Origin: Cephalotus follicularis
Taxonomy: Eukaryota > Streptophyta > Magnoliopsida > Oxalidales > Cephalotaceae
Assembly (NCBI GenBank): GCA_001972305.1
Contig: BDDD01001658.1
Location: 69,528 to 133,527 of the forward strand
Direction of reading: 5' to 3'
Length of the DNA stretch: 64,000 nt
How positions within the stretch are numbered: position 1 is the first letter of the stretch; each line of letters starts with the position of its first letter. The notes beneath the pieces are model-generated. The model ran no database searches and was not told where the DNA came from. It worked only from the letters and a program-made list of their open reading frames with translations. Below, in pieces: positions 10,628-21,001 of the stretch. Position numbers and translations under genes: made by a program.

Positions 10628-11625
10628 ACACTCCGTAAGTGTATTATCTCCAACAAATTTGGCCAGTACCTGTGATTTGATTGCTGGTCAGCTTCGAACT
10701 TCACATCATACTCGCCTACCTCGACTGACCACTTGATTAACCTGCCTGAGGTGTCAGGCTTGGCAAGAACTTGTTTGAGTGGTTAGTCAGTCAGAACCTT
10801 GATTATATGGGCTTTGAAATATGGCCTCAATTTTATGGCCGAGATGATCAATGCATAGGCATACTTCTCCACCTCTGGGTACCTCCCCTCGGCATCGTTC
10901 AGAGCTTTGCTCACGTAGTATACTGGCTTCTGAACTTTTTCCTCTTCTCTGACTAGCACTGCACTCTTTGCACCCGAGGTGGTCACAAGGTGCAAATACA
11001 AGTCTTCCCCATCCTTGGGTTTCAAGATCAAAGGAGGGGAAGCCAAGTATTCCTTCAACTTGTCGAAGGCTGCTTGACAGTCGTCTGACCAAGAGAATCC
11101 CTTGGGATCTCTACGTATTTTGAAGAAGGGAAGGCACTTCTCTGCCAACTTTGACACAAACCTGCTCAGGGCTGCAATCTTCCCATTTAATCTTTGGACA
11201 ACCCTGAGGGTTTGAGGAGGCCTCATGCTTTGAATCGCCGAGATCTTTTTTGGGTTAGCCTCTATTCCTCCGCTAGAGACCATGAATCCGAGGAACTTTC
11301 CAGAGGTGACCCCAAATGTGAACTTGGATGGATTGAGCTTCATGTTATATCTCCTCAGCACGTCAAACGTTTCTTCCAAGTCTTTTATGTGGGGGCTCCG
11401 GGCTGGGGACTTGACGAGCATGTCGTCGATGTAGACCTCCAAATTTTTTCCAATTTGTGGCTCAAAGATTTTGTTCACCAGACGTTGGTGGGTGGCCCCT
11501 GCATTCTTCAAACCGAAGGGCATAACCTTGTAGCAATACATTCCTCGGTCCGTGATGAATGCTGTCTTGTCCTCATTAGGCTTGTACATGGGAATTTGAT
11601 TATATCCCTAGTAGGCGTCCAAGAA
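10628..11625 (-). pseudogene. T1 reverse transcriptase C-half and first RNase H
   Basis: Minus-strand polyprotein segment. It starts at the G1a insertion with FLDAY, a stop codon, then GYNQIPMYK. It continues KVMPFGLKNAGATHQRL, the active site VYIDDMLVKS, and the thumb or connection region ending CQAAFDKLK. The first RNase H follows (LYLHLVTTSGAKSAVL ... RYPEVEKYAYAL). Its usual first Asp is missing, as in other Tat elements where this domain has become a connector. The usual TD-QPL motif carries a stop near 10782, and a frameshift follows near 10650 before the second RNase H. The N-terminal RT half lies at 19896-20190, on the other side of the nested insertions. Confidence 0.85.
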
Positions 11626-12765
11626 TGTAATACCCTGCTTGCCTGTACGTATTTTCTTACGGGTTTTATCCAATCCATTTAAATATTTGAATGTTTTACG
11701 CCGGGTTTATGTTTTTGGGCTGATTGATACCAGCCTTATATTTGGGCATGTTAGTATGGACTTTTAGGTTGGTAAAGTTTAGTCTTATTATTATTACAAA
11801 CAAATTTTATAAATACATATTTATAATCTTATATTTACAAATTGATTTTATTAATTATGTTTTAAAAATTTGCTTTTAAAACAGAATCTTTTATCTTATT
11901 TTACTTTCCTTCTCCCTCTCAAACTCTCTCTCACTCGTATCTCTCTCTCCAATCTCCCTCTCCCGCACAACTCTATCTCTTTCCTTTCTTTCTCCCAAAA
12001 AATCTTCACCCCTTCCATATCTGAACAGATTTTGTTTCCTAAAACCCTATCCTACCCGATTGGTCCCCTAAATTGCTATATAAGTATGCCAACGCCATTG
12101 TGTCAACCATTCCTTCACCTTCTGTGTTGCTGTCGAACCTGTCATTGTGAGTGTGCTACATTTCCTGTGTCTCTGGCTTCAACAATAAGGTTTGTCTCTC
12201 CATGGATTAATTGTAGGAATCATGATTACATTGTCTTGTATGGTGGGCAGGCTTTGAGTTCATTATTTTCTTTCCTTTCATTTCGTTTTGAGCAGCTACT
12301 GTGACTTCTGAATTGGTGTCTCTCCAACTGGTCTTGCCATAATCAGGTTGGTTTCCTTACGTTGTTATGTCATGGTGATTGGCTATATGTACTGTCTATC
12401 GAATTCTTATGTTATAGGCTGCTAGTTTTTCTTTAATTCAGTTTTGGTTCCTGCCTTCCATATTCTGTCAATCACTTTCTGAGTTGGTTAGCAAGCCTAT
12501 TGTCATTTCATATGTGTTATGTAATCTGGTCTTATAATTTGAATATGGCAATTATGCAGAAAAGTGATTAGGAAGAGATATGCAGTGTATAAATTTTCTG
12601 TCATCTTAAATAAATTCAATGTCAATATGTTCCTGTCAAATTCTGTGTTATAACATCGTTTTACATGCCATATAAAGTTGTTTTGCATGTTGGTAATCTT
12701 CTGGAGTTGAAGAATCTGAGTTTTGGCAACTAGATTGCACAAAACTGCTGTTCTGTCACCCAGAG

Positions 12766-12973
12766 CAGTCGACTACCCATATGAACAGTCGGCTGTTTAG
12801 TTTGTGTAGTCGACTTTCTTGTGCGAACAGTCGACTATCTTATATTGAGTAGTCGGCTGGACATCTGATTCAGTCGACTGCCTACAGTCCAGGTTGAGTA
12901 GTCGACTGGCCCTGTTGTGTAGTCGACTGCCACCCCTTGAACAGTCGACTGGATCCCTGAAACAGTCGGCTGG
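12766..12973. repeat. Array A1: ten AGTCGACT-type palindromes at about 21-bp spacing
   Basis: Cores (c/t)agtcg(a/g)ct start at 12766, 12786, 12807, 12828, 12850, 12871, 12899, 12920, 12942 and 12963. Steps are 20-22 bp with one of 28. The 10-bp core is conserved; the roughly 11-bp spacers differ from each other, but several match the same-numbered spacers of array A4 in the element at 58572 (first spacer cccata(t/c)gaa). Confidence 0.9.
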
Positions 12974-13600
12974 ATTGTCCTATAACTTTCTGTTTTCATC
13001 CGTTTGCTCTTCCGATGAATCTGGGTCTGTTTTAAAACATCATTAGGATTCTGTTTTATGCCCAAAATGAATTTTAGACCCATATTTGAACATTGTTATG
13101 TTGTATAGATTATTGTGCTACGTGAGGCAAATTAAGTTTACCGGATATTCATAAGTTAGTCTGTGATCGCATAAGATACAGATCTTCGTTCCTTGATACA
13201 CTCTTACTGATTTTATTAGAGTACAAATTCAGTTCTGTTTTGAGAATAAAATACGGATTCTTTGTTTAGTTATCATTCGGTTTTCTCTGAATTGAATCTG
13301 TTTTGTTTTAATGGGATGTACGGATATTCTGCTCTTTGCTACTATCTTCGATTTTAGCGAAATAAAATCAGTTTTGGACATCTGAAATATTTGAAATGAA
13401 TTCAGTTTTATGATATGTTTTATTTGGCTTATGAACTAAGTATATTTTGCATGCCTCAAAATGAAGTCAGTTTGATATTTTGTGAAAATGAATATTTCTG
13501 GCTTTATAAATTCAGTTGTGATATATCTCTTTATTGTGGAAATAAAAGAGTTGTCTTTGATTATGAAAGTGTACGTTATGTGAAATTATAACGTTTGAGA

Positions 13601-13819
13601 ACCACCTCTGGGGGTACCATACGCATGCAGTGGGCCTGGCACGGGGGCATGAGAAAATGAATATTTCTAGCTTTATAAATTCAGCATGCGAAAATGAATA
13701 TTACTGATTATGATATATCGTTTGATGAAATCAAGTTTTTGAAATGGTGAAATACTGAGCTTTTATAACCACCTCTAGGGGTACCATACGCATGCAGTGG
13801 GCCTGGCACGGGGGCATGA
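13601..13819. repeat. Local duplication in the G1a LTR
   Basis: The segment accacctct(g/a)ggggtaccatac ... gggggcatga occurs at 13601 and 13768 (offset 167 bp). The other G1 LTRs have a single copy near 34185, 46550 and 60480, so the duplication is specific to this copy. Confidence 0.8.
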
Positions 13820-14579
13820 CACTTTCCGTAATGGTGTGATTAGTTTACGGCGTCTCTTAGGGATATCCTTGGATCGGATTTGTGATAGAGGCGTATGGAT
13901 CGATCCTAGTTATATGTTTTGGGATTTGTTATGATATGGGAATTGTATGTGTAGTGTCGTACACAGCAATTCTATTTGGCAATGTGGGTGTCGCGAACCC
14001 CTTGCTACTATGTGTTTCTGATATGTTATGGGTTTTGGTGCTCAGTTATGGATCCTATGTTTTGGAAAGGTATACTTTATGGTTTCAAGTTATGAACTTG
14101 GTTTATATGTTTACCGTGGGCATTTACAAAGTATGTTTAAACTATTTTATTGCTTAAGATTTCTGATTTAAAGTACTTTTGAAATCTTCTTGCTTTAAAA
14201 TATCGTTTACTGTTTTACATTCTATATTCGTACTGAGGTTTGCTCAGCCGTGTTTTTGTTTCCATGCGACAGGTTATCAGGAGCGACGGGGCAATGTGTG
14301 ATTAGAGTGCCTCCCTTATGTCTGAGGATCATCTAGTAGCTGATCCCTTTGAGTTTATGTGGTCATAGTGGATCCGTTTAATAAACAATATGTTAAATTC
14401 AGTTATGACTTTTTCATTATGAATAAGTTTCGGTTTATGATCAGTTTCGGTATGCTTTTGGATATGCTTTAAACCATCACGTATTTAATAAAGATTAGCT
14501 TTTCTAGTATGTTTGGTTATGTTAAGTTTTGTTATATGCACCTGTAGCGACTCCCACAACTCGGGGGTGTTACAGTTTA

Positions 14580-14590
14580 TGGTATCAGAG
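14580..14590 (+). promoter_or_regulatory. G1a primer binding site (initiator Met tRNA)
   Basis: TGGTATCAGAG, complementary to the 3' end of initiator methionine tRNA, 5 bp after the LTR end. Confidence 0.85.
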
Positions 14591-14744
14591 AATAGGATTT
14601 ATTCCTTAGAAGGCCTAACTAGGTTTGTTTTGTGAGATTTGATAGACTTGGGTTAGGACTGTTATGTGTTGGCCTTTTTGATATGTTTTCTGTTTTTATT
14701 TTTGTGTTTCGGTTTGATATCTCCTGTTTCGGTTTCCTTCGTAG

Positions 14745-15842
14745 ATGGTACGTACAAGAAACACTCCTCAGAGAACTGCACCAGCTGGGGCTCGAAATGA
14801 AATCAGAAATGAGTCTTCTGTGGAAGAGTTGGTTCGTCAGGCAGTTGCTCAGGAGGTGAATCGTGTAATGCAACAATAGAATCGGGAACAAGTTGTTGAG
14901 GAGAATGCTCCGACAGAGGTTCAGAGGGATATGGAAATTGGGGATAGGCATGGCACACCTACTCATGTTTTGCTTGAGCGGTTTCAGAAATAGAGGCCGC
15001 AGTCCTTCAGTTGGGCTGTGACACCCGTGGAAGCCGAACACTGGATAGCACACATGGAGAAGATCTTCAGTGTTCTGAGGTGTGATGATCAGCAGAAGGT
15101 AAGGTTAGCGGCTTACAAACTCGAAGGAGACGCTTAGAAGTGGTGGAATACTTTTAATTTGGCTAAGGGTGGAGGTTATGCTGATACTCTGTTATGGTCG
15201 GAGTTTCGAGAAGTCTTCTATCAGTAGTATTTCCCCACTGCTGATAAGGAGGCCTATGCTAGGGAATTTGTTAATACCAGGCAGAGGGATGGAGAAATAG
15301 TTTCGGAGTTCTTGGCACGTTTCACCAGATTGGCTGGGTTTGCTGGATCCGCGGCAGGATTAGCATCAGAGCAAGCTGAAAAGTTCATGTGGAAGTTGCA
15401 TTACCAGTTGAGGGGAAAGTTGATAAACTCCAAGTTTGCGGATGTAGTTGAAGTTGCGAATGCTGCGAAAAACATTGAGTTGGAGAGATTGGATTTCCAA
15501 GCAGCACGTCAGGAAGGGGATAAAAAGCGGAATAGGAATGAACAAGATTCTGGACAGCAGAGCAAAGGTCAAGGCAGTTCATGGAACAGGGGCAGAGGAG
15601 GTAAACAATGTAAGAGAGATCACAAGCAGAATAAAGATGGTGATCAACAACGTCAGCAAGGAAATGATCAGAAGAATGCACAGGGAGTTGGTGGGGGTAA
15701 CCCCAATGTTCAGATTACTAGATGTGATACTTGTGGTAGGTATCATCCGGTCGGAACCTGTCATTAGGCCAGTGGGGTCTGCTTTATGTATGGACAGATG
15801 GGACACTTCGTGAAGGATTGTCAGGATCCTCATGCTAAGGAA
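14745..15842 (+). pseudogene. G1a gag, with premature stops
   Basis: Gag begins at ATG 14745 (MVRTRNTPQRTAPAGA, as in the intact start at 61465). The Gag domain runs through HWIAHMEKIF, KWWNT, EFREVFYQ and EFLARFTRLAGFAG, then a basic Gln-rich linker and two CCHC knuckles: CDTCGRYHPVGTC and a second with Cys changed to Tyr ([14 protein letters not shown]). In-frame stops lie near 14877, 14991, 15135 and 15226, each at a position where the sister copies mostly read CAG, and another at 15765. Gag and pol share one frame. The product would form the RNA-packaging particle; this copy cannot make it. Confidence 0.85.
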
Positions 15843-17760
15843 AGGAAGGGCAATGGTGCGGATGCTGGGCAACGTAACGTGGGAGGCCGAGTCTTTGCAA
15901 TTACAACTCATCAGGCAGCTAATGCTCTAGGTACGGTTTTGGGTTTTATTTCTGTTGGTAACCGTAGAGCTTATGTGTTATATCATACAGAATCGACGCA
16001 CTCGGTTGTAGCGAGATCTTTTGTTCGGCATCTTGGGATGCCTTCGCGGTTGTTTGATCCAGCTTTCGTTCTTTCTACCCCTATGGGGACATCTGTTGTG
16101 ATATCTGAGTGTTTTTATGCTTGCCCACTTGTTTTCAATGATCGGATTCGTGATGCGGATCTTTTTCCTATGGATATGTATGATTTCGATATGATTCTGG
16201 GTATGGATTGGTTGGATCGCCTTAGGGCTACACTTGATTGTCATAGTCGGAGGGTTTTGTTTGGAGATGTGGGTCGACCTGATTTTATCTATCAGGGTAC
16301 ACGGCCTATGAAAGATGTTAAGATCATATTTGTTATGAAAGCTCAGAAGTTAGTAGCTAAGGGTGTCGAAGGGTTTCTAGCGGTTGTGAAGGATGTCTTA
16401 AGGGTCGAGCCTCGCCATGAAGACTATCCTGTGGTTACGGAGTTTTATGATGTGTTTTCGGAGGAGTTACTGGGTTTGCCACCGCAACGGGAAGTGGAGT
16501 TTACCATTGAGCTCATTCCTGGGGCGGCACCTATATCTAAAGCACCTTATGGGATGTCACCGCTTGAGTTGCAAGAGTTGTTAGATCGGGGTTTTATCTG
16601 GCCGAGTGTTTCACCGTGGGGAGCTCCGGTTTTGTTTGTGAAGAAGAAAGACGAATCTATGAGACTGTGCATTGACTACAAAGAACTAAATCGAATCACT
16701 GTTCGTGATAAATACCCTTTGCCTAGGATTGATGACCTATTTGATCAACTCCAAGGTGCATGGTATTTTTCTAAGATCGATTTGAGATCTGGATATCATC
16801 AGTTGCGGATAAAATATGAGGATGATCCTAAGACCGCTTTCCGCACACGGTATGGGCATTATGAATTTCTGGTGATGTCATTTGGGCTTACGAATGCACG
16901 GACAGTTTTCATGGACCTGATGAATCGGGTTTTTCATGAGTTTCTGGATCGGTTTGTGATTGTGTTCATCGATGATATCCTTGTGTATTCGAAATCGAAG
17001 GAAGAACATGAAGATCAACTTCGTATAGTGCTTGGTATTCTGAGGAAGAATCAGCTATACGCAAAGTTCTCAAAATGTGAGTTCTGGTTGGAACAGGTGG
17101 CGTTTTTAGGCCATGTGGTTACAGCGGTACGGATTACTGTGGATCCTGCTAAGGTTGAAGCTATTACTAAATGGCCGAGGCCTACTACAGTATCGGAGGT
17201 TCGGAGCTTTTTGGGTTTAGCTTGTTACTATAGGTGGTTTGTGGAAGGCTTCTCCTCCATAGCCTTGCCACTGACTCAGCTTATGAGGAAGGGAGCGAAG
17301 TTTGTGTGGAATGATGAACGAGAGGCAAGCTTCGAGAAACTGAAAAACGGTCTTGTGTCTGCACCGATTCTTTGTTTACTATCTGGGTCGGGAGGATACC
17401 AGATTTATAGTGATGATTCTAAGAAGGGTTTGGGTTGTGTTCTGATGCAGCATGGTCATGTGATAGCATATGCTTCGAGATAGTTGGAGCCTTACGAGTT
17501 GAATTACCCTACACATGATCTCGAGTTGGCGGCAGTTATGTTTGCATTGATGATTTGGAGGCACTACTTGTATTGAGAAACTTGTGACGTCTTTACCGAT
17601 CACAAGAGTCTCAAGTTCATCTTCACGCAAAAGGAGTTGAATATGCGGCAGAGGCGTTGGTTAGATCTTTTGAAGGATTACGATCTGGATATTCAGTACC
17701 ACCCTGGTAAAGCAAACGTGGTAGCTGATGCTCTGAGTAGGAAGAGTTCTGGGAGTGTGG
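15843..17760 (+). pseudogene. G1a protease, reverse transcriptase and RNase H
   Basis: Same frame as gag. The protease active site is degenerate: [10 protein letters not shown] where sister copies have YDTG or YDAG, so the catalytic Asp is gone, although [10 protein letters not shown] follows normally. The RT has [33 protein letters not shown] and an intact [12 protein letters not shown] 7-residue segment is missing before LLDRGF compared with G1b. The RNase H region ([17 protein letters not shown], then ASR) meets a stop near 17482 and another near 17576, then resumes with FTDHKSLKF and [10 protein letters not shown]. Confidence 0.88.
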
Positions 17761-19371
17761 CGACTTTGGTTACTCAGTCACATTTGATAGCAGATATGGA
17801 GCGATTGGATTTGAGTCTGTTTGTTCAGGGTTCATATGGATATATGGCTGGAATGTGCATGGAGCCTTCCCTTATATCTCGAATTAAGGCAACTCAGAGT
17901 GATGACAGTGAGCTTTGGGCCTTGGTTCAGAATGTTGAGAAGGGTAAACAGTCAGAATTTCGTGTGGATGAGCATGGAGTGATCTGGCTGGGTAGTCGGT
18001 TGTGTGTTCCGACAGATAATTCTATCAGAGATGTTGTTTTGTCTGAAGCACATAGCTCTCCGTTCTCTATACATCCGGGTTCTAGAAAAATGTACAGAGA
18101 CTTAAAGGAAATTTTTTGGTGGAACGGAATGAAAAGGGATGTAGCAGAATTTGTCGGGAAGTGTTTGGTCTGTCAGCAGGTCAAGATCGAACAACAGCGT
18201 GCTAGTGGTTTGTTACAGCCCTTGGAAGTTCCAGTATGGAAATGGGAGAGTATTGCGATGGATTTTGTTACTGGCTTGCCGAGAACTTACAGGAGGCTAG
18301 TGGTTTATTACAGCCCTTGGAAGTTCCAGTATGGAAATGGGAGAGTATTGCGATGGATTTTGTTACTGGCTTGCCGAGAACTTACAGGAGAAACGATGTT
18401 ATTTGGGTTGTGGTGGATCAGTTGACCAAATCAGCTCACTTCTTTGCAATCCAAGAGGACTTTTCTGTGGACCGCTTGGCCGAGGTTTTCCAGCTGGAGA
18501 TTGTGAGACTGCATGGGACTCCCGTATCTATTGTTTCGGATAGGGATCCCCGTTTCACTTCACGGTTTTGGAAGGGGTTTCAGAAAGCTTGGGAAACGAG
18601 GCTAAATTTCAGTACAGCTTTCCATCCACAGACAGATGGGCAGACAGAGAGGACCATCCAGACCTTAGAAGATATGTTGAGGTCTTGTGCTTTGGAGTGG
18701 ACTGGGAGCTGGGACGAGTATCTGAGCCTAGTGGAGTTCGCCTACAATAATAGTTGGCATGCTAGTATTGGTATGGCTCCATTTGAAGCTTTTTATGGGA
18801 GGAAATGTCGAGCTTCGACATGCTGGGATGAAGTCAGAGAAAGAGTTATCGAGGGGCCAGAGTTAGTACGAATCACTACTGAGAAAGTGGCTATAGCAAG
18901 AGAGAGGTTGAAGGCAGCTCAATCTCGACTGAAAAGTTATGCGGCCAAACATCGAAAGGATTTGGTGTGCAAAGTAGGTGAACATGTGTTCTTAAAAGTT
19001 TCACCTTGGAAAGGTGTCCGACGGTTTGGACTGAAGGGAAAGTTGAGTCCTCGGTTGATAGGACCGTTTGAAGTACTGGAGAGGGTTGGCGCAGTTGCGT
19101 ATCGGTTAGCTTTGCCTCCACAGTTAGCACATGTTCGTGATGTGTTCCACGTGTCCTTATTCAGGGGCTATCAGTATCATCCCCTACACGTGGTCCACTA
19201 TCCTATGGACAACATTCGGGAGGATCTATCTTGTGATGAGGAGGCGGAGGCTATTTTGGATCGACAATAACGGGTTACGCGCAGCAAGGCCATTCCGTTT
19301 GTGAAGGTGTTGTGGAGGAACCATCCCGAAAGTGAGGCTACTTGGGAGATGGAGGAGCACATTCGGGGAAT
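17761..19371 (+). pseudogene. G1a integrase with C-terminal chromodomain, frameshifted
   Basis: The zinc finger includes HSSPFSIHPGSRKMYRDL and CLVCQQVK. The catalytic core has MDFVTGLP (Asp), IVSDRDPRF (Asp) and TDGQTERTIQ (Glu). The GPF motif (LIGPFEVLERVG) is followed by ALPPQLAHVRDVFHVS, and a chromodomain (IPFVKVLWRNHPESEATWE) follows an in-frame stop at 19270. A 95-bp direct duplication at 18201 moves the core into another frame. Chromodomains on such integrases bind histone marks and bias insertion towards heterochromatin (family knowledge). The open frame ends abruptly at the CACTA-like junction. Confidence 0.88.
18201..18390. repeat. 95-bp direct duplication in the G1a integrase
   Basis: The segment from gctagtggtttgttacagcc to ttacaggag (18201-18295) is repeated at 18296-18390 with almost no change. 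95 is not a multiple of three, so the second half of the integrase is out of frame with the first. Confidence 0.9.
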
Positions 19372-19895
19372 ACTATTGCAAACAGTACTTACAACATATA
19401 CTACACTATCAACTTACAGTTTAATCCATACTACCAATATCCATGTCGTCCTGACTATCGGAATCATATTCTTGGTCTGAGACCTCATCTTCCGTGTCAG
19501 AAACATCGTATTCCCATTCGTCTTCCTCGTCATCCGTATTGTCGCGGTCTGACGTAGGATCTCCTATTCGAACATCTGGAGGCAATACTACCTCCTCCCA
19601 TTTTCCATCTCCTCGAAGGGAATCTTGGCTTTCAGGTCCTAATTCGGCTGCAAATGACCGTAGTGGATCGGTCGCGACATCTTCTTGCAATGTCATATCC
19701 ATACCCAAATCATCGACATCTTCTTCCTCATAATCAGGAAGGGTGTAGGAATTTCGGGGTTTCGTTTTTATTACAGTCACCCACCCTTTGTACCTACGAT
19801 CATTGGAAATGCTAGGTGCGTAAAACACCTGCACAGCCTGACTCGCTTGCATGAAAGGCTCGTATGCCCTTGCCGTATGCCCTCGCCGTTGACCT
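19372..19895 (-). pseudogene. CACTA (En/Spm)-like transposase C-terminal fragment
   Basis: The minus-strand frame at 19421-19852 reads QASQAVQVFYAPSISNDRRY, GWVTVIKTKPRNSY, then a strongly acidic tail rich in Asp and Glu. The pattern QVFY...S(N)D...W.VV.KTKPR resembles the DUF4216 domain found next to plant CACTA transposases. No terminal inverted repeat or subterminal repeats are evident. It directly abuts the broken G1a chromodomain on the left and the broken T1 RT on the right, so it is a captured scrap, not a complete transposon. A different acidic plant protein remains possible. Confidence 0.55.
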
Positions 19896-20190
19896 GTTTT
19901 TTAGTAGTGGAGGTCTGTGAAGTCGATGCACTTCCTCCACTTGCCATTTGCTTTTTTGACTAGCACTGGATTCGCCATCCAGTCTGAGTAGTGCACTTCC
20001 CTTATGAACCCTGCCTGCAACAGCTTGCTCACCTTCTCTGCTATTGCTTGTTGTCTCTCCGGGGCGAAGTTTCTCTTCTTTTGTCTGGTCGGGGGTTTGG
20101 CTAGGTCCACGCTTAGCTTGTGAACCATTACATCTGGGCTGATCCCAGGGACCTCCTCTGCCGACCAGGCAAAAACATCTTTATTATTTC
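19896..20190 (-). pseudogene. T1 reverse transcriptase N-terminal part
   Basis: The minus-strand frame reads FAWSAEEVPGISPDVMVHKL, then ERQQAIAEKVSKLLQAGFIR, NPVLVKKANGKWRKCIDFTD, ending at the CACTA-like junction. These are the fingers and palm start of a Tat RT. About 25 residues that should link this to FLDAY at 11625 are absent, so the nested insertion was accompanied by a small deletion. A stop lies upstream near 20190. Confidence 0.85.
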
Positions 20191-20410
20191 AGAGGAATGT
20201 TATTAATTCCCCCTTCTCCGCCTCTCCAAGTTGTAAACCAACTTGGAACACGTTCTCATTGTCGCCCTCTTCCATGGGCACTTGGAGCACATCCTCAACA
20301 GGCTGTGGACGCTCTGGTTCCATGTCTCCTCTGAGATCCACGTTCGCTATGGGGAGAGCCTTGTCCTTCCCCTTGTCCGAGATGGCAGTTTTGTAGCACT
20401 GCCTTGCTGC

Positions 20411-20797
20411 CTATTGGTCTCCTCTGACTTCCCCCATGCCAAACCTTGTTGGAAACTTCATCAATAAGTGTCTCGTAGACACTATGGCCTCCATCAAGTT
20501 CAGACCTGGTCGCCCCACTATAGCATTGTAGGGGCTGGGTGTGTCCACCACCAGGAATGTCATCTCTACCTGAGTCTGGCGTGGGGCAGTGCCTGCAACC
20601 ATGGACAGATTGATGGATCCCAGAGGATGGATCATCTCGCCTACAAAGACAACCAGTGGGGTCTTTACGGGCTTTAGCTGGTCTTCCGGTATCCTCAGAT
20701 GATCAAATGCGTGTTTATATATGATATCGGCCGAGCTGCCACTGTCAATAAGGATTCTCTTCATGGTGAAGAGTTCCACCAGAAGAGTTATCACCAC
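20411..20797 (-). pseudogene. T1 aspartic protease domain
   Basis: Retropepsin-type segment with the active site RILIDSGSSADIIY, flanked downstream by the flap-like PHPLGSINLSM region and VDTPSPYNAIVGRPGLN, a conserved Tat protease ending. It would release Gag and Pol products. It is open by itself, but the surrounding polyprotein has stops on both sides. Confidence 0.85.
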
Positions 20798-21001
20798 TGG
20801 ATCATCGTGAGGGAGACGTACTGCCTCATAGTCCGCCTTCGAGAAGGTTATTACCTCCTCGTCTCCACCAGTTTTGAGCCTTTTGCTATGATGGACTTAT
20901 TGCACAGCAAGGGACTGTCTCCCGTAGGCCCTTCTCGCATTTTTGTGGTCGCCACCAGATGTGACCCCCCCAGAGACGGTGTGGATGACACCTCTAGGTT
21001 G

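Larger units (their letters stand above)
11626..14574 (+). repeat. G1a 5' LTR
   Basis: 2949 bp, TGTAATACCCTG...GGGGGTGTTACA. A CT-rich leader lies at about 11900-12000, the phased AGTCGACT array at 12766-12973 and a segment duplicated 167 bp apart (13601 and 13768). The 3' end is followed 5 bp later by the PBS. Collinear with the LTR at 58572. Confidence 0.92.
11626..19371 (+). mobile_element. G1a: Tekay/Del-like chromovirus inserted in the T1 RT gene
   Basis: Full 5' LTR, initiator-Met PBS, gag, pol and a C-terminal chromodomain in order, followed by abrupt loss of the 3' end inside the last chromodomain codons. G1b continues from the same point to a PPT and 3' LTR, so here the end was deleted when the CACTA-like piece joined. 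Inserted between FLDAY of the T1 RT and the lost upstream RT segment. At least six in-frame stops and a 95-bp internal duplication inactivate it. Confidence 0.9.

Noticed and set aside
19400-19410. cactat on the plus strand as a CACTA terminal repeat
   Set aside because: No matching inverted end, no 3-bp duplication, and it lies only about 15 bp from the coding end, too close for a real terminus.
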